A DNA stretch of 64,000 bases from Pollutimonas sp963712655 (GCA_963712655.1 CAVQIT010000006.1:248001-312000), one strand, 5' to 3'; counted from the first letter of the stretch, positions 46,476-55,975 are shown. Notes: a model not told the origin generated them from the sequence alone. Made by a program: numbers and translations.

Positions 46476-47561
46476 TCAAGAACAGGCTTCGTGCAAGGCG
46501 ATGCTTTCGGCGCTCAGAACCGGATAATCGATATAGCCTTTGGGGCCGTCGCCGTAAAAAGTGCCGGCGTCCGCCTCGGCCAGCCCGGCGCCGGTTTTCA
46601 GGCGCGCCACCAGATCGGGATTGGCAATAAATGCCTTGCCGAATGCCACCACATCGGCTCCGCCCGCGGCGAGAGCCTGCCGGGCCATGGCAAGGTCGTA
46701 TTGCTCGTTCACGATTACCGGCCCGCCGAATAAACGCTTGATTTCCGCTGTCAGACTATTGTTGCCCGCGATTTCCCGGGTAAAAATAAAAGCAATGCCG
46801 CGCCGCCCCAATTCGTGCGCAACATGGCCGAATATAGCCAGGGGGTTGGAATCCGACATTGAATGCGCGCTGCCGCCCGGCGACAAATGCACCCCGACCC
46901 GGCCGGCGCCCCAAATGCCCGTGCATTCATCAACGATATCAAGCAGAAACCGCGCGCGGTTTTCCACCGGCCCGCCGTAGCGATCGTGCCGTTTATTCGT
47001 GCCGTCCTGCAAGAATTGGTCGATTAAATAGCCATTGGCGGCATGGACTTCGACACCATCGAAATCGGCTTCGCGCGCATTGCGCGCGCCCTCCGCGAAA
47101 TCAGCCACAATGCTGGCCACTTCTTCCGTATGCAAGGCGCGCGGGACGACATAATCGCGCAGAGGCTGCAACAAGCCGACCTGGCCCGCGCAGGCAATGG
47201 CGCTGGGCGCCACCGGAATTTCGCCATTCAAGTGTTCGGGATCGGAAACCCTGCCCACATGCCAGAGCTGCAAAAAAATCTTGCCGCCTTTGGCGTGCAC
47301 TGCCTGGGTGATTTTTTTCCAGCCCGCAATCTGGGCGCTGCTCCAGATGCCCGGCGTATTGGGATAGCCTACGCCTTGCGGGGAAACCGATGTTGCTTCG
47401 GCAAGAATAAGACCCGCCGATGCACGCTGGCAATAATAAGTTCGCATCAAATCGTTGGGGATCCGTCCCTGCGAAGCCCGCGTGCGCGTTAATGGGGCCA
47501 TTACAATCCGGTTGCTTAGCGCTACCGTACCCAATTGAATGGGATCAAACAAACTAGCCAT
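46476..47561 (-). CDS. nemA: Alkene reductase / N-ethylmaleimide reductase (old yellow enzyme family)
   Basis: FMN- and NADPH-dependent reductase of activated alkenes, nitro compounds and quinones. The 361-residue TIM barrel begins MASLFDPIQLGTVALSNRIV and shows PLTRTRASQGRIPNDLMRTY, LILAEATSVSPQGVGYPNTP, HAANGYLIDQFLQDGTNKR (substrate His-Asn pair) and YGGPVENRARFLLDIVDE. I start at the ATG at 47561; a GTG four codons upstream is possible. It is convergent with the lipoprotein gene region and divergent from ktrA/trkA. Confidence 0.92.
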   Translation of the reverse strand: MASLFDPIQLGTVALSNRIVMAPLTRTRASQGRIPNDLMRTYYCQRASAGLILAEATSVSPQGVGYPNTPGIWSSAQIAGWKKITQAVHAKGGKIFLQLWHVGRVSDPEHLNGEIPVAPSAIACAGQVGLLQPLRDYVVPRALHTEEVASIVADFAEGARNAREADFDGVEVHAANGYLIDQFLQDGTNKRHDRYGGPVENRARFLLDIVDECTGIWGAGRVGVHLSPGGSAHSMSDSNPLAIFGHVAHELGRRGIAFIFTREIAGNNSLTAEIKRLFGGPVIVNEQYDLAMARQALAAGGADVVAFGKAFIANPDLVARLKTGAGLAEADAGTFYGDGPKGYIDYPVLSAESIALHEACS

Positions 47562-47732
47562 AGTCAGTGCCACTATTCAAATCAAGGTTAACCCTAGGGG
47601 TGGCCAGCCAAAAACGGCAAAGCCTGCGGGTGTGTGGATAAGCCCATAAGGGTTTGTACCAGATTTTGCGTTAAGCTACCATTCGTATAAGGTATTTGCC
47701 TGAACGCAACAAACATAAAACCAGGAAGCCAA

Positions 47733-48386
47733 ATGGGACAATTCGCCGTCATCGGCCTGGGCCGTTTCGGTTCCGCCGCAGCGCTGGAACTGATGAAAAT
47801 GGGCCATTCGGTATTAGGCGTGGATACCGACGGAAAAATCATCGACAGGTATGCCGACGACCTGACCCACGCTGTCATCGCCGATGTCACCGACCCCGCC
47901 GCCCTGGAAGAGCTGGGGCTGAACAACTACGATGTCGTGCTGGTGGCCATAGGAGAAGACATCCAGGCCTGCCTGCTGTGCGTTGTCCACATCAAATCGC
48001 TGGGAGCGCAAACCCTTTGGGTGAAAGCGTCGTCGCACGCCCAACACCTGATTCTCAGCAAACTGGGGGTATCCCGCATCATACATCCGGAGGAGGAAAT
48101 GGGTATCCGGGTGGCGCAGGCGCTCAGCTACCCTATGGTCAATGACTACATTTCCATGGGCAACGGCGAGTTCGTGGTGGAAATCAGCGTCAGCGAGCGG
48201 CTGAAAGGCGTGCCTATCAGCCAGGTATTGCAGGGCCAGCCTGACACCATCCACGTATTGCTGGTCAAACGCAAAGCCGAGATCACCGTCCATCCCACCA
48301 GCGATTTCATTCTTCAACCCAACGACACCCTGGTAATACTGGGCCAATTGGGCACGCTGAAAACCATTGCTCCTGTGCTCGCCTAA
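47733..48386 (+). CDS. Potassium uptake regulatory subunit (KtrA/TrkA, RCK)
   Basis: Cytoplasmic gating ring of a K+ transporter. The 217-residue product has an RCK-N Rossmann domain with VIGLGRFGSAAALELMKMGH (GxGxxG nucleotide loop) and the acidic end of strand 2 in VLGVDTDG, then an RCK-C domain (about residues 135-217; PISQVLQGQPDTIHVLLVKR, LQPNDTLVILGQLG). With one RCK pair and 217 residues it resembles KtrA rather than the double-length TrkA of enterics. It lies 3 bases before the membrane subunit. Confidence 0.92.
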   Translation: MGQFAVIGLGRFGSAAALELMKMGHSVLGVDTDGKIIDRYADDLTHAVIADVTDPAALEELGLNNYDVVLVAIGEDIQACLLCVVHIKSLGAQTLWVKASSHAQHLILSKLGVSRIIHPEEEMGIRVAQALSYPMVNDYISMGNGEFVVEISVSERLKGVPISQVLQGQPDTIHVLLVKRKAEITVHPTSDFILQPNDTLVILGQLGTLKTIAPVLA

Positions 48387-48389
48387 GCC

Positions 48390-49757
48390 ATGCGCAATTG
48401 GGATCCGCGATCCAGCTACCAATCGCGCAAGCGCATAAAACGCGGCGGGCTGCTGCGAGCCAGTCCGCCGCTGGTGCTGATCGTGGGCTTTCTGGCCCTG
48501 ATTCTGCTTGGCACCGCCCTGCTCTCGCTACCCATGGCCAGCCAACACCCCATCAGCGTATTCACCGCCTTCTTCATGGCGACTTCAGCGGTGACCGTCA
48601 CGGGGCTGACGGTTATCGACCCGGCCGTGTCGCTGACCCTTTTCGGCCAGATTGTCCTGATTACCCTTGTGCAATTGGGCGGACTGGGTTTCGTGACCTT
48701 TGCCGTGGTCGCCGCCATTACCTTGGGCAACAAAATGAGCCTCAAGCACCAGGCCCTGGCGCTCGAGGCCCTGAATCAGACCAGTGTCACGAAAATCCGG
48801 CGCACCGCGTTCCTGGTGTTCAAGACGTCGATCGTCCTGGAAGGGATCGCCGCCGTGATCCTGACCTTATGGTGGTGGCGCGATTACCCGTTTGCCAGCG
48901 CCCTGTACCGCGCCATCTTTCACACGATAGCCGCCTTCAACAATGCCGGCTTTTCTCTGTTTCCCTCCAGCCTGGCGAACTTTGTGTCCGACCCCGTCAC
49001 GATACTGGTGATTTCATCCTTGATCATATTGGGCGGCATCGGGTTTTCGGTACTGGGCGATATCGGCCACAAGAAACGCTGGGCGACATTATTGCCTTAC
49101 ACCAAACTTATCGTGCTGGGCACCTTGGCGCTGAATCTTGCGGGCTTTATCGCCATATGGCTGCTGGAATTCAACAACTCGGCCACACTGGGCAATTTGC
49201 CTGTCCATGGCCAGGCCCTGGCCGCCTGGATGCAAAGCGTTACCGCGCGCACCGCCGGGTTCACCAGCATCGACATTACCCAAATGCACGACAGTTCCAT
49301 CCTGATCACCATCCTGTTGATGTTCATCGGCGGCGGTTCGCTGAGCACCGCCAGCGGCATCAAGATAGGCACGTTCATCGTATTGCTGGCCGCCGTCTAT
49401 TCGTACATTTTGCACAGGAAAGAAGTCATATTGTTCAAGCGGTCGATTTCGCCGGAAACCGTGCAAAAATCGCTTGCGCTGCTGCTGGTCACCGGCACGC
49501 TTGCTTTCGTCAGCGTACTGCTGATGACAATCTTCGAACAGGCGCCATTTCTCAGTATCGTATTCGAAGTGGTCTCGGCCTTGAGCACGACTGGCCTGAC
49601 CCTGAATTTGACGCCGAATTTGTCGACGCCCAGCCATGTATTGTTGGCGCTGCTGATGTTTGCGGGAAGGCTGGGACCGCTGACATTGATATATAGCCTG
49701 GCAACCCAGGAACGCAGCCGCGTGCGCTATCCGGAAACGGAATTCCAGGTAGGCTAG
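48390..49757 (+). CDS. Potassium transporter membrane subunit (KtrB/TrkH family)
   Basis: The 455-residue product has about eight or more membrane segments and four pore-loop repeats; recognisable filter regions are FFMATSAVTVTGLTVIDPAV, FHTIAAFNNAGFSLFPSSLA, QSVTARTAGFTSIDITQMHD and VVSALSTTGLTLNLTPNLS, each with the central Gly. It starts right after the RCK subunit, so the two form one transporter operon. The hydrophilic N-terminus carries many Arg and Lys residues (SSYQSRKRIKRGG). Confidence 0.93.
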   Translation: MRNWDPRSSYQSRKRIKRGGLLRASPPLVLIVGFLALILLGTALLSLPMASQHPISVFTAFFMATSAVTVTGLTVIDPAVSLTLFGQIVLITLVQLGGLGFVTFAVVAAITLGNKMSLKHQALALEALNQTSVTKIRRTAFLVFKTSIVLEGIAAVILTLWWWRDYPFASALYRAIFHTIAAFNNAGFSLFPSSLANFVSDPVTILVISSLIILGGIGFSVLGDIGHKKRWATLLPYTKLIVLGTLALNLAGFIAIWLLEFNNSATLGNLPVHGQALAAWMQSVTARTAGFTSIDITQMHDSSILITILLMFIGGGSLSTASGIKIGTFIVLLAAVYSYILHRKEVILFKRSISPETVQKSLALLLVTGTLAFVSVLLMTIFEQAPFLSIVFEVVSALSTTGLTLNLTPNLSTPSHVLLALLMFAGRLGPLTLIYSLATQERSRVRYPETEFQVG

Positions 49758-49871
49758 CGCTTGCCGCCGTCCCGCCGCAAAACACAAACAAAATCTATGT
49801 TAGAATTTCGTTCTTCGCTGATGAGCATTTCACTTACCGGCGAACAGCCAAGGGTTGCAAAAACCCGCGGT

Positions 49872-49950
<79 letters not shown>

Positions 49951-49959
49951 ATAAAATCA

Positions 49960-49990
49960 AGGGCTTACAAGATTCTGTCTTGTAAGCCCT
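49960..49990 (+). terminator. Hairpin terminator after tRNA-Pro
   Basis: AGGGCTTACAAGA and TCTTGTAAGCCCT form a perfect 13-bp stem around a TTCTG loop, followed by TTCGATTT. It can end tRNA transcription and, being nearly symmetric, may also act against the converging prophage late operon. The T-run is short, which lowers certainty for the plus direction. Confidence 0.65.
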
Positions 49991-50022
49991 TTCGATTTGG
50001 GCGACTTATGGTACGAGTCGTC

Positions 50023-50325
50023 TCATGGTACGTTGACCTGCTTCTTCGCCCACTCCTGCAGCAGATGCAACCTGTTCGCCACATCCTTCAGAATCCCCAA
50101 GTTCAAAATACTAACCTTCACTGCCTCCTCTGGCGGAACCTTGTCCGGGTTTTCGATCAGGTAAGGTCGCTGCGCCGGCTGCATCAGATTGGCGGAAGGC
50201 TGGGTCGTCGTCTGCAACACCTGCGGCTTCGTTGTACAAGCGCCCATAACCAAGGGGAAGGAGCCTGCAAGAAGAATCGTCAGGCATGTACTGCGGAATT
50301 TTCTTGACCAAGGTATTGGTGACAT
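50023..50325 (-). CDS. Phage o-spanin Rz1 (outer membrane lipoprotein)
   Basis: The 100-residue product has a lipoprotein signal ending LVMGAC followed by TTKPQVLQTTTQPSANLM, and no membrane helix, as expected of an outer membrane spanin subunit. It starts inside the Rz gene in a different frame and runs 88 bases beyond its end: a partly nested arrangement. The mature part is less Pro-rich than lambda Rz1. It is the last gene of the prophage late operon before the tRNA. Confidence 0.75.
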   Translation of the reverse strand: MSPIPWSRKFRSTCLTILLAGSFPLVMGACTTKPQVLQTTTQPSANLMQPAQRPYLIENPDKVPPEEAVKVSILNLGILKDVANRLHLLQEWAKKQVNVP

Positions 50326-50548
50326 AGAGGACCTCGACTTTTTGTTCTTCGTATTGGAGCCCGAGCTTGTAGCTCTCGTTGATCCCATTTATCAGTGAGG
50401 TGGACTGCGCTGCAGTTTGCGCTTGGCGTTCCTTGTCCCACTTTGTTTGGGTGGCTGCCTGCCCCATAGAGAAGCCCATCCAGTAGCAGCCCCCCATAAC
50501 GCCAAGGGTAGCTAGCACCGCGGCGCCGTATTTGGTTAAACCTTGCAA
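50111..50548 (-). CDS. Phage i-spanin Rz
   Basis: The 145-residue product has an N-terminal membrane anchor (KYGAAVLATLGVMGGCYWMG), then a charged helical periplasmic part (TQTKWDKERQAQTAAQSTSL, YKLGLQYEEQKVEVLYVTN), the classic layout of an inner membrane spanin. With Rz1 it spans the periplasm and fuses the membranes at the last step of lysis. It overlaps the 3' end of the holin candidate by 13 bases and contains the start of Rz1 in another frame. Confidence 0.75.
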   Translation of the reverse strand: MQGLTKYGAAVLATLGVMGGCYWMGFSMGQAATQTKWDKERQAQTAAQSTSLINGINESYKLGLQYEEQKVEVLYVTNTLVKKIPQYMPDDSSCRLLPLGYGRLYNEAAGVADDDPAFRQSDAAGAATLPDRKPGQGSARGGSEG

Positions 50549-50880
50549 GTTGGCACCCCCATCAAACGATCAAGCTGGGCCTGCATGTTATTCATCGTGG
50601 CCTGGAGCGTAGCGACTTGGGCTTTCAGTTCCCCTATCTCCATGATGGCTTCGTTGCGCTCCTTGGCGAATATGTCCGCACGAGCATTAGCCCGTTGAAG
50701 CTGATCCATCAAAGTGGAAAGGAACGCGATATTGGTGGAATCTTCCGCCCTGTTCGACGCATCGCCACTCAACCAGCTTCGCAAACCGACGGCTGCGGCG
50801 ACGATTGCGGCAAGTCCGCCACCGATCCATCCAGCCACACCTGAACCTGTCAGGCCTATATCTTCTGGCGTTGGAATCAT
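50536..50880 (-). CDS. Phage holin candidate (single membrane segment plus coiled coil)
   Basis: The 114-residue product has one hydrophobic segment near the N-terminus (SGVAGWIGGGLAAIVAAAVG) and a long helical tail (STLMDQLQRANARADIFAKE, KAQVATLQATMNNMQAQLDR). It lies between the endolysin and Rz, overlapping the endolysin stop as ATGA. This place fits a holin or pinholin-like protein, but the sequence does not prove it; an antiholin is equally possible. Confidence 0.55.
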   Translation of the reverse strand: MIPTPEDIGLTGSGVAGWIGGGLAAIVAAAVGLRSWLSGDASNRAEDSTNIAFLSTLMDQLQRANARADIFAKERNEAIMEIGELKAQVATLQATMNNMQAQLDRLMGVPTCKV

Positions 50881-51332
50881 AAATTCACCACCCCACTCCT
50901 GAACCCTTTACCCGAACGCCACGACAACACCTCCTGCCGAAGCTTGTCGCCTATACCTAGGTGTACCCACGTAGCTATTTTCCCCTGTTCAAAAATAAGT
51001 TGATCGAACTTGATGCCACTTTTGGCCAGGGCATGGCACACTTTCAGATCAGACCCGAAGCCGGGACAATGAAAATCTGCCGCCAGTCCGTGGCAATGGC
51101 TTGATGTGCTGCTGCCGTCGACGGCGCGATTAAGCGCGGGACTGCGGTAGCCGCTTGTTATCAACAGTGGGAAGCCAAGGAATGCCCGAACTTCCTCAAG
51201 GGTGTGAGAGAGTTGGCGCAAGTTTTCAAGATGTTCCGCAGTCGGTGTGTTGTCGATCTTATAGTGATCGGCGGTGGCGCTTCGTGTGAACTCCGCCAAC
51301 GAGAAGTGTGGCGACAATTGCGTGGCTATCAT
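50877..51332 (-). CDS. Phage endolysin, M15 family peptidase
   Basis: The 151-residue product is a small D,D-carboxypeptidase/endopeptidase domain of the Peptidase_M15_3 type. LITSGYRSPALNRAVDGSST leads to SSHCHGLAADFHCP, giving the SxHxxGxAxD zinc motif, and TWVHLGIG supplies the last His ligand. It has no signal peptide, so it needs a holin to reach the peptidoglycan. It overlaps the holin candidate by four bases. Confidence 0.85.
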   Translation of the reverse strand: MIATQLSPHFSLAEFTRSATADHYKIDNTPTAEHLENLRQLSHTLEEVRAFLGFPLLITSGYRSPALNRAVDGSSTSSHCHGLAADFHCPGFGSDLKVCHALAKSGIKFDQLIFEQGKIATWVHLGIGDKLRQEVLSWRSGKGFRSGVVNL

Positions 51333-51382
51333 GGCAGTGTGTGCTCTTGTAGTTATTGATTTATTTTACCTTGTTAGGTGCT

Positions 51383-51571
51383 CTAGGTCTTCTTATATTT
51401 AGCCTTCACTGCCTTGCAATTCTCAACCCAGGACTGCACCTCGGTTGGCAAAGGCATACCTTGGTCCAACATGGCATCGGCTAGCTTCATCACTGCATCA
51501 AGTTGATCGCCAATGGGCAAGTACGCCTTGGCTCTCATCGGCCTGTAAGGGGTGGAATGTTTAATTTTCAA
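51383..51571 (-). CDS. Small phage protein of the tail-end region
   Basis: The 62-residue product (MRAKAYLPIGDQLDAVMKLA in the middle, then VQSWVENCKAVKAKYKKT) has the Y-P-x-x-x-D-Q-L-D pattern common in small proteins coded after phage tail fibres or host-specificity proteins. Their role is unknown; structural or assembly functions have been suggested. It overlaps the preceding gene by 11 bases. Confidence 0.65.
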   Translation of the reverse strand: MKIKHSTPYRPMRAKAYLPIGDQLDAVMKLADAMLDQGMPLPTEVQSWVENCKAVKAKYKKT

Positions 51572-51962
51572 GTGTTAATTCCTCTGTCTTATAGGGGGGG
51601 CATTCGATGAGTAGTGTGTATGTGCCTGGTTGGTCATACTCCATCTCCACCTCCCCGTCATTGCAGATATGCGGCTCGCCCTCTGACCACACCTTGGCCC
51701 CAACGGGGATATTTCGGACGGTCATGTTCTCAACCTGCAGCGGCATAATAGGCCGAGGGGTTACCTCCTCATTGATAACATAGTGAGTAGCCCCATCTAT
51801 GTCCTCAGCCACTTCGATATAGCTCAGGTGCGGATTCGTTTGAACATGGTGGCGTACACAATGCTCCACCAGAACTTGGGTGCTATCAATCAACCCCGTC
51901 TGGTTTGCATACACCGCAAACTTTCTGGATGGACCGTCTATATCTGTACTTTGCATATCCAC
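51561..51962 (-). CDS. Phage protein downstream of gene J, unknown
   Basis: The 133-residue product has no domain I recognise. It is acidic, with GATHYVINEEVTPRPIMPL and VGAKVWSEGEPHICNDGEVE; the second half reads like a small beta domain with repeated turns. It lies 9 bases after J and overlaps the next small gene, so a tail-fibre or fibre-assembly role is likely from place alone. Confidence 0.6.
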   Translation of the reverse strand: MDMQSTDIDGPSRKFAVYANQTGLIDSTQVLVEHCVRHHVQTNPHLSYIEVAEDIDGATHYVINEEVTPRPIMPLQVENMTVRNIPVGAKVWSEGEPHICNDGEVEMEYDQPGTYTLLIECPPYKTEELTLEN

Positions 51963-51971
51963 GTGTACCCT

Positions 51972-54900
51972 TTAACGAACAAACATTTGACAAACCACGC
52001 TTCCTGTAAGTCGCCCAGTAGCAACTCCAGAAATCCCCCGGTCACGCTTTGTGGCACGTACTGAAAAAGTGTGATACCCCGGGCCGACAGTCCCGTATGT
52101 GTCATAAGGCATCGCAGCCCCATCTACAAAAAATTTTAGTTCCGAGTAGTACTGGGTTGCTTCCGATGCCTGATTATATGAATACACAGGGAAATTTAAT
52201 GCGGAGGCTGAGACCGCAAACACTGATGAATCAGGGGTATACACAGTAGCTGACCAAATCTCTGTGAAATTGGGGTAGTTAGCTATCTCGTCTGGATGCC
52301 AAACCCGACCATCGTTAATCACGAACATGGCGGACACTGTGACCGAGTTGCCCGCTATATTGATCGTACGAACTGCATTTATCGCGTCCGCGGTCAAGGT
52401 GCCTGAGAACGTACCGTTCGCCGCATAAAGGGTCCCGCGGATCTGTGCATCATTAAAGTGCGCCCTACCAGTCTGAGCAATGTGCCAGCCGGCACCCCCC
52501 CAGCCCGACCAATTCTTGCTCCAAATATCCCCACCGATCTTGGCGTTGGTAATCGCAGCATCTCCAATCTTGGCACTGACGATGGAGGCGTCCTGAATCA
52601 CCGCGTTGTTGATAAATACCTGACCACCCTGCACCGCAAAAGGCGAAGTCACTGAGTTGTTGTTGGTGTTCAGCAGCGCCACGCGATCCGCCTGCAGAAG
52701 GATCTGCGAGATAAACCCGGGACCGTTGGGATCGTTCTCTACCCCAAGCCCGATACCCGCCCCGTAGCGAACGCCACCTGCCGTCACGGCGGTTTTCATC
52801 GTGTAGAGGGAACTAAGCTTGCCGTTGGTGTCGGCCAGCGTGGTCGCCGCCGTCTCCAACTCCGCCGCATTCTCGCCCACCGTCGAACCTAAGGTCTGAA
52901 TTTCCTGTGATAGCGTCTGCTCTGTGTCCGCCACCACCTGCTGCAGGTTGGTGATAGCGGAGCCAATATCGTCATTAACCGTCGCCTCAAGGGTGTCGAT
53001 AGATTGGGCTAAAGCTGAGTCCGCGTCCGCCATCACCTGTTGCAGATTTGTGAGGGCAGCGCCGACTTCATCATCAACCTGCACCTTAAGCTCCTGAACC
53101 GACGACGCCAATGCCTCATCTGCATTCGACAGGGCTGTTAGCGTGTCCGTCACCGACGAGATGTTGTCCTCGACTCGGGTTTCAAGGGTCGTGACTTGCT
53201 CAGCCAGCGCAGAGTCAGCAGTCGTGACGATCTCTTGCAGGTTGGTGATTGCCGCCGAAATAGTGTCGTTGACCGTGGAGGATAGAACATCGACCTTCCG
53301 GGTGACGATGGCATCTTCATCCTCCCGGATGTAGCGCTCTGCTTCCGTCATCAGCTTCGTCATTTCCAAGGCGTCGTCTACAGCCCCTCCGACTGCTTTA
53401 TTTATGAGCTGGTCGGCAAGGTCTGTAGTCATCACCTCGTCTCGGATTGCATCAAGATACTCACTGGCCTGAGAGCTTGTGCTGCCCTCCACCCCGGCGC
53501 CTTCTGGATAGAAGGCTCCGATATTTCCTGTCCGGTCTACAAGTCTTACCCAGTAATAGAAGGATTGCCCCGCCTTCCACGTCATGTGGCTATAGCCAGT
53601 TTGCGGGTATGCCAAGTCTGTCAGCTTCTCTGCATCCTCCCTGTTCGGGGTGATCGACCACCAAAGCTCTGAACGCTGAACATCCTCGGCACCTTGTGTA
53701 GGAAGACCCCATTGAACGTTTACGCCCCACAATACCGATGCGGTGGTCAAGTAGGTGACCACGGGTGGCGGGGTCGTCTTACCCCCCAGCGTAGTTTCCG
53801 AGCTGGTGCCTGCAATGGATCGAGTACCTAGCCCGTTGATAGCGTGAACACGTGCAAGGTATCTGCCCGCGTAGATGTTAGGGACCTCAATGCTCGTGCT
53901 ACCCGTGCGGTAGAACGGGACCCACTCTCCTTCGTTCCTCCTCCAAAATCCCTCATAAGCTACCGCGCCCTTAGGTGCAGTCCACCCAATGGTCATGATG
54001 GTGTTGGATATACCTTGGTTGACCACCACCCTTTGTGAAATCAATACATCTTTCGGAGGATCTATGAACCCTGGGGGTATTGCAGTAATAGGTCGGTCGT
54101 CGATTTTTGTACCATTGGCAATGGCATCAAACTTGCTCGGTTGGTACTCAATCGTTTTCAGCTCAAACTCAAGCCCTTCCTTCTCCATGACCGCAAGTAC
54201 TCTGAAGTACTGCAGAGCTACAGAGCCCTCCACAGCCCAGGCACCTTCTCTCTGAGGTACTAGCGTAAAGTTCTGAGTTACGGTGATGCGCCTTTCTGCA
54301 ACGGTCTTGATAGTGCGGGACTGCATGACGCCACTTGGGAGCATCACCATGATGGCATCGCCGGCTGATGCCTCAACATCGCTGTCAACGGTCACGCTAT
54401 TAATAGTGGACGAAGAAATCCGGCCACCATTAATCTTCCCAATGAGGTCTTGATCCATCACACCTATAATGTCGCCCGGCCTTGATATCAAGGCTTCCAT
54501 CGACAAGCTGAAGCTGTTTGATTGGGTCTCCACTTGGGATGTCAGTAGTGCCCACCGACCTGCTCGTTGCGCCTGACCCTGCGATGTACAACCAAAGGCG
54601 GTCAGTTGAACCTCTTGATGGCCATAGCGTATGTACCCATCAGGGTCCTCTACATACTCCACGACGCTCTTGTACATATTCGCTGGATCGTTCCACGAGA
54701 CCAGGGCTACGGTATAGCGTGTATCTTTTGAACTGCCAGAATAATTAAACTTCCCGCCGATTACATTTGAGTTGGTGTAGACAGCAATAGCGTCTTTGGG
54801 TTGGTCAGCCACCGCGGATACACCGCCTCCCGAGTAGTACGCCATGCCTTGAAATACGGACGCGAGATTTTGTACTAACGCATAAGCCTCATCTCTACTC

Positions 54901-55919
54901 TGGATTTGCGTGCTGCATGCAAACCTGGGTTCAAGGCCGCCTTTGCCATCCGGCACCATTTGGTCACAGTACTGTGCAATCTGATAAAGGGTCCACTTGT
55001 CGACCATTGCAGGAGTGATGCGGTCGCCAAGGCCGTACCTTTCGTGGGTGATCACATCAAAGAATATCCAAGCTGGGTTGTTCGTCCATGCCTGCTTAAA
55101 GCCTCCTGACCAGGTCCCCTGGTATGTACGCGTCTCGGGATCGTAGTTATCCGGCACCCTTATGATGCGCCCGTAGACTTCGTAGGCACGTTTAGGAATG
55201 CTTGAGAAGTACGCAGAGTCCACAGACAGCGCGAAGTACGCTGACATCGGGTATCGCAGCTTGGCGTCGATAACCTCAGTAACTGCGTCCACCACCGTTA
55301 CGTCTGCCGTGGTGCTAGAGTCAGCGTTCGCCGTGGTCCTGCGTACACGCAAAGTCCACTTACTGGTAGCTCTTGGAAGGGCAACAGTATGGCTACGTTC
55401 ATACTTAGTTGTCGTCTTGCCCGTAAACGTCGATACCAGAACCTGCTGAAATGGACCGCTATCAACGGAGATGTCTACAGCAAGTTCCACCGAGTACCCG
55501 TTCGTATCCCCCGAACCAGTGTCTATAGTCATCAGTTGTGGCACTGACAGGCGTAGGCGTAAGGAGGACAGTTGTAGGTTGCTGAAGTCCTGTGTCCAAG
55601 GTCTGTCCCGCCTCACCTCAATGCCTATTGAAAGCTCGTTCTCTACGCTCGGAAATCCCGGGATATACTCTTGATCCTGGGTGCCATACCGCCAAGCGAC
55701 TGTCGCCCCTTGAAAGTTCGTGGTTATACCCGTTTGTATCGGGGTGTCGTCAAGATAGATAGACTTCAGGCCATCCACAAGCCCGCGGATAGGGCCCTCA
55801 GAAATCAAGTCAAGAATTCGGGCCTTAGCCACGCTGTGCAAGCTGTCCGGCGCCTCGGTTGGAGAACTCGAACCGCCGCCATCCTTACCGCCACCACCGT
55901 GGCCGATAATCTGTTCCAT
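51972..55919 (-). CDS. Phage tail tip / host specificity protein J
   Basis: The 1315-residue product is a lambda-type central tail tip protein. The N-terminal half matches the J core: KARILDLISEGPIRGLVDGL, LKSIYLDDTPIQTG, AWIFFDVITHERYGLGDRIT, YRIRY-like GYIRYGHQEVQLTAFGCTSQ and SMEALISRPGDIIGVMDQDL. Fibronectin-like segments lie near residues 630-840. A run of about five 32-residue coiled repeats (each near TxLxxxVxDxxxxAxTNLQ) covers roughly residues 870-1040. The C-terminal part (AAITNAKIGGDIWSKNWSGW, then AANGTFSGTLTADAINAVRT) is the type that contacts the receptor. Confidence 0.9.
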   Translation of the reverse strand: MEQIIGHGGGGKDGGGSSSPTEAPDSLHSVAKARILDLISEGPIRGLVDGLKSIYLDDTPIQTGITTNFQGATVAWRYGTQDQEYIPGFPSVENELSIGIEVRRDRPWTQDFSNLQLSSLRLRLSVPQLMTIDTGSGDTNGYSVELAVDISVDSGPFQQVLVSTFTGKTTTKYERSHTVALPRATSKWTLRVRRTTANADSSTTADVTVVDAVTEVIDAKLRYPMSAYFALSVDSAYFSSIPKRAYEVYGRIIRVPDNYDPETRTYQGTWSGGFKQAWTNNPAWIFFDVITHERYGLGDRITPAMVDKWTLYQIAQYCDQMVPDGKGGLEPRFACSTQIQSRDEAYALVQNLASVFQGMAYYSGGGVSAVADQPKDAIAVYTNSNVIGGKFNYSGSSKDTRYTVALVSWNDPANMYKSVVEYVEDPDGYIRYGHQEVQLTAFGCTSQGQAQRAGRWALLTSQVETQSNSFSLSMEALISRPGDIIGVMDQDLIGKINGGRISSSTINSVTVDSDVEASAGDAIMVMLPSGVMQSRTIKTVAERRITVTQNFTLVPQREGAWAVEGSVALQYFRVLAVMEKEGLEFELKTIEYQPSKFDAIANGTKIDDRPITAIPPGFIDPPKDVLISQRVVVNQGISNTIMTIGWTAPKGAVAYEGFWRRNEGEWVPFYRTGSTSIEVPNIYAGRYLARVHAINGLGTRSIAGTSSETTLGGKTTPPPVVTYLTTASVLWGVNVQWGLPTQGAEDVQRSELWWSITPNREDAEKLTDLAYPQTGYSHMTWKAGQSFYYWVRLVDRTGNIGAFYPEGAGVEGSTSSQASEYLDAIRDEVMTTDLADQLINKAVGGAVDDALEMTKLMTEAERYIREDEDAIVTRKVDVLSSTVNDTISAAITNLQEIVTTADSALAEQVTTLETRVEDNISSVTDTLTALSNADEALASSVQELKVQVDDEVGAALTNLQQVMADADSALAQSIDTLEATVNDDIGSAITNLQQVVADTEQTLSQEIQTLGSTVGENAAELETAATTLADTNGKLSSLYTMKTAVTAGGVRYGAGIGLGVENDPNGPGFISQILLQADRVALLNTNNNSVTSPFAVQGGQVFINNAVIQDASIVSAKIGDAAITNAKIGGDIWSKNWSGWGGAGWHIAQTGRAHFNDAQIRGTLYAANGTFSGTLTADAINAVRTINIAGNSVTVSAMFVINDGRVWHPDEIANYPNFTEIWSATVYTPDSSVFAVSASALNFPVYSYNQASEATQYYSELKFFVDGAAMPYDTYGTVGPGYHTFSVRATKRDRGISGVATGRLTGSVVCQMFVR

Positions 55920-55975
55920 GTAGCCTCTTTTTATTTTTATTGGCTAACTACGATTTAAAGCTTTGCGCTTTATTT

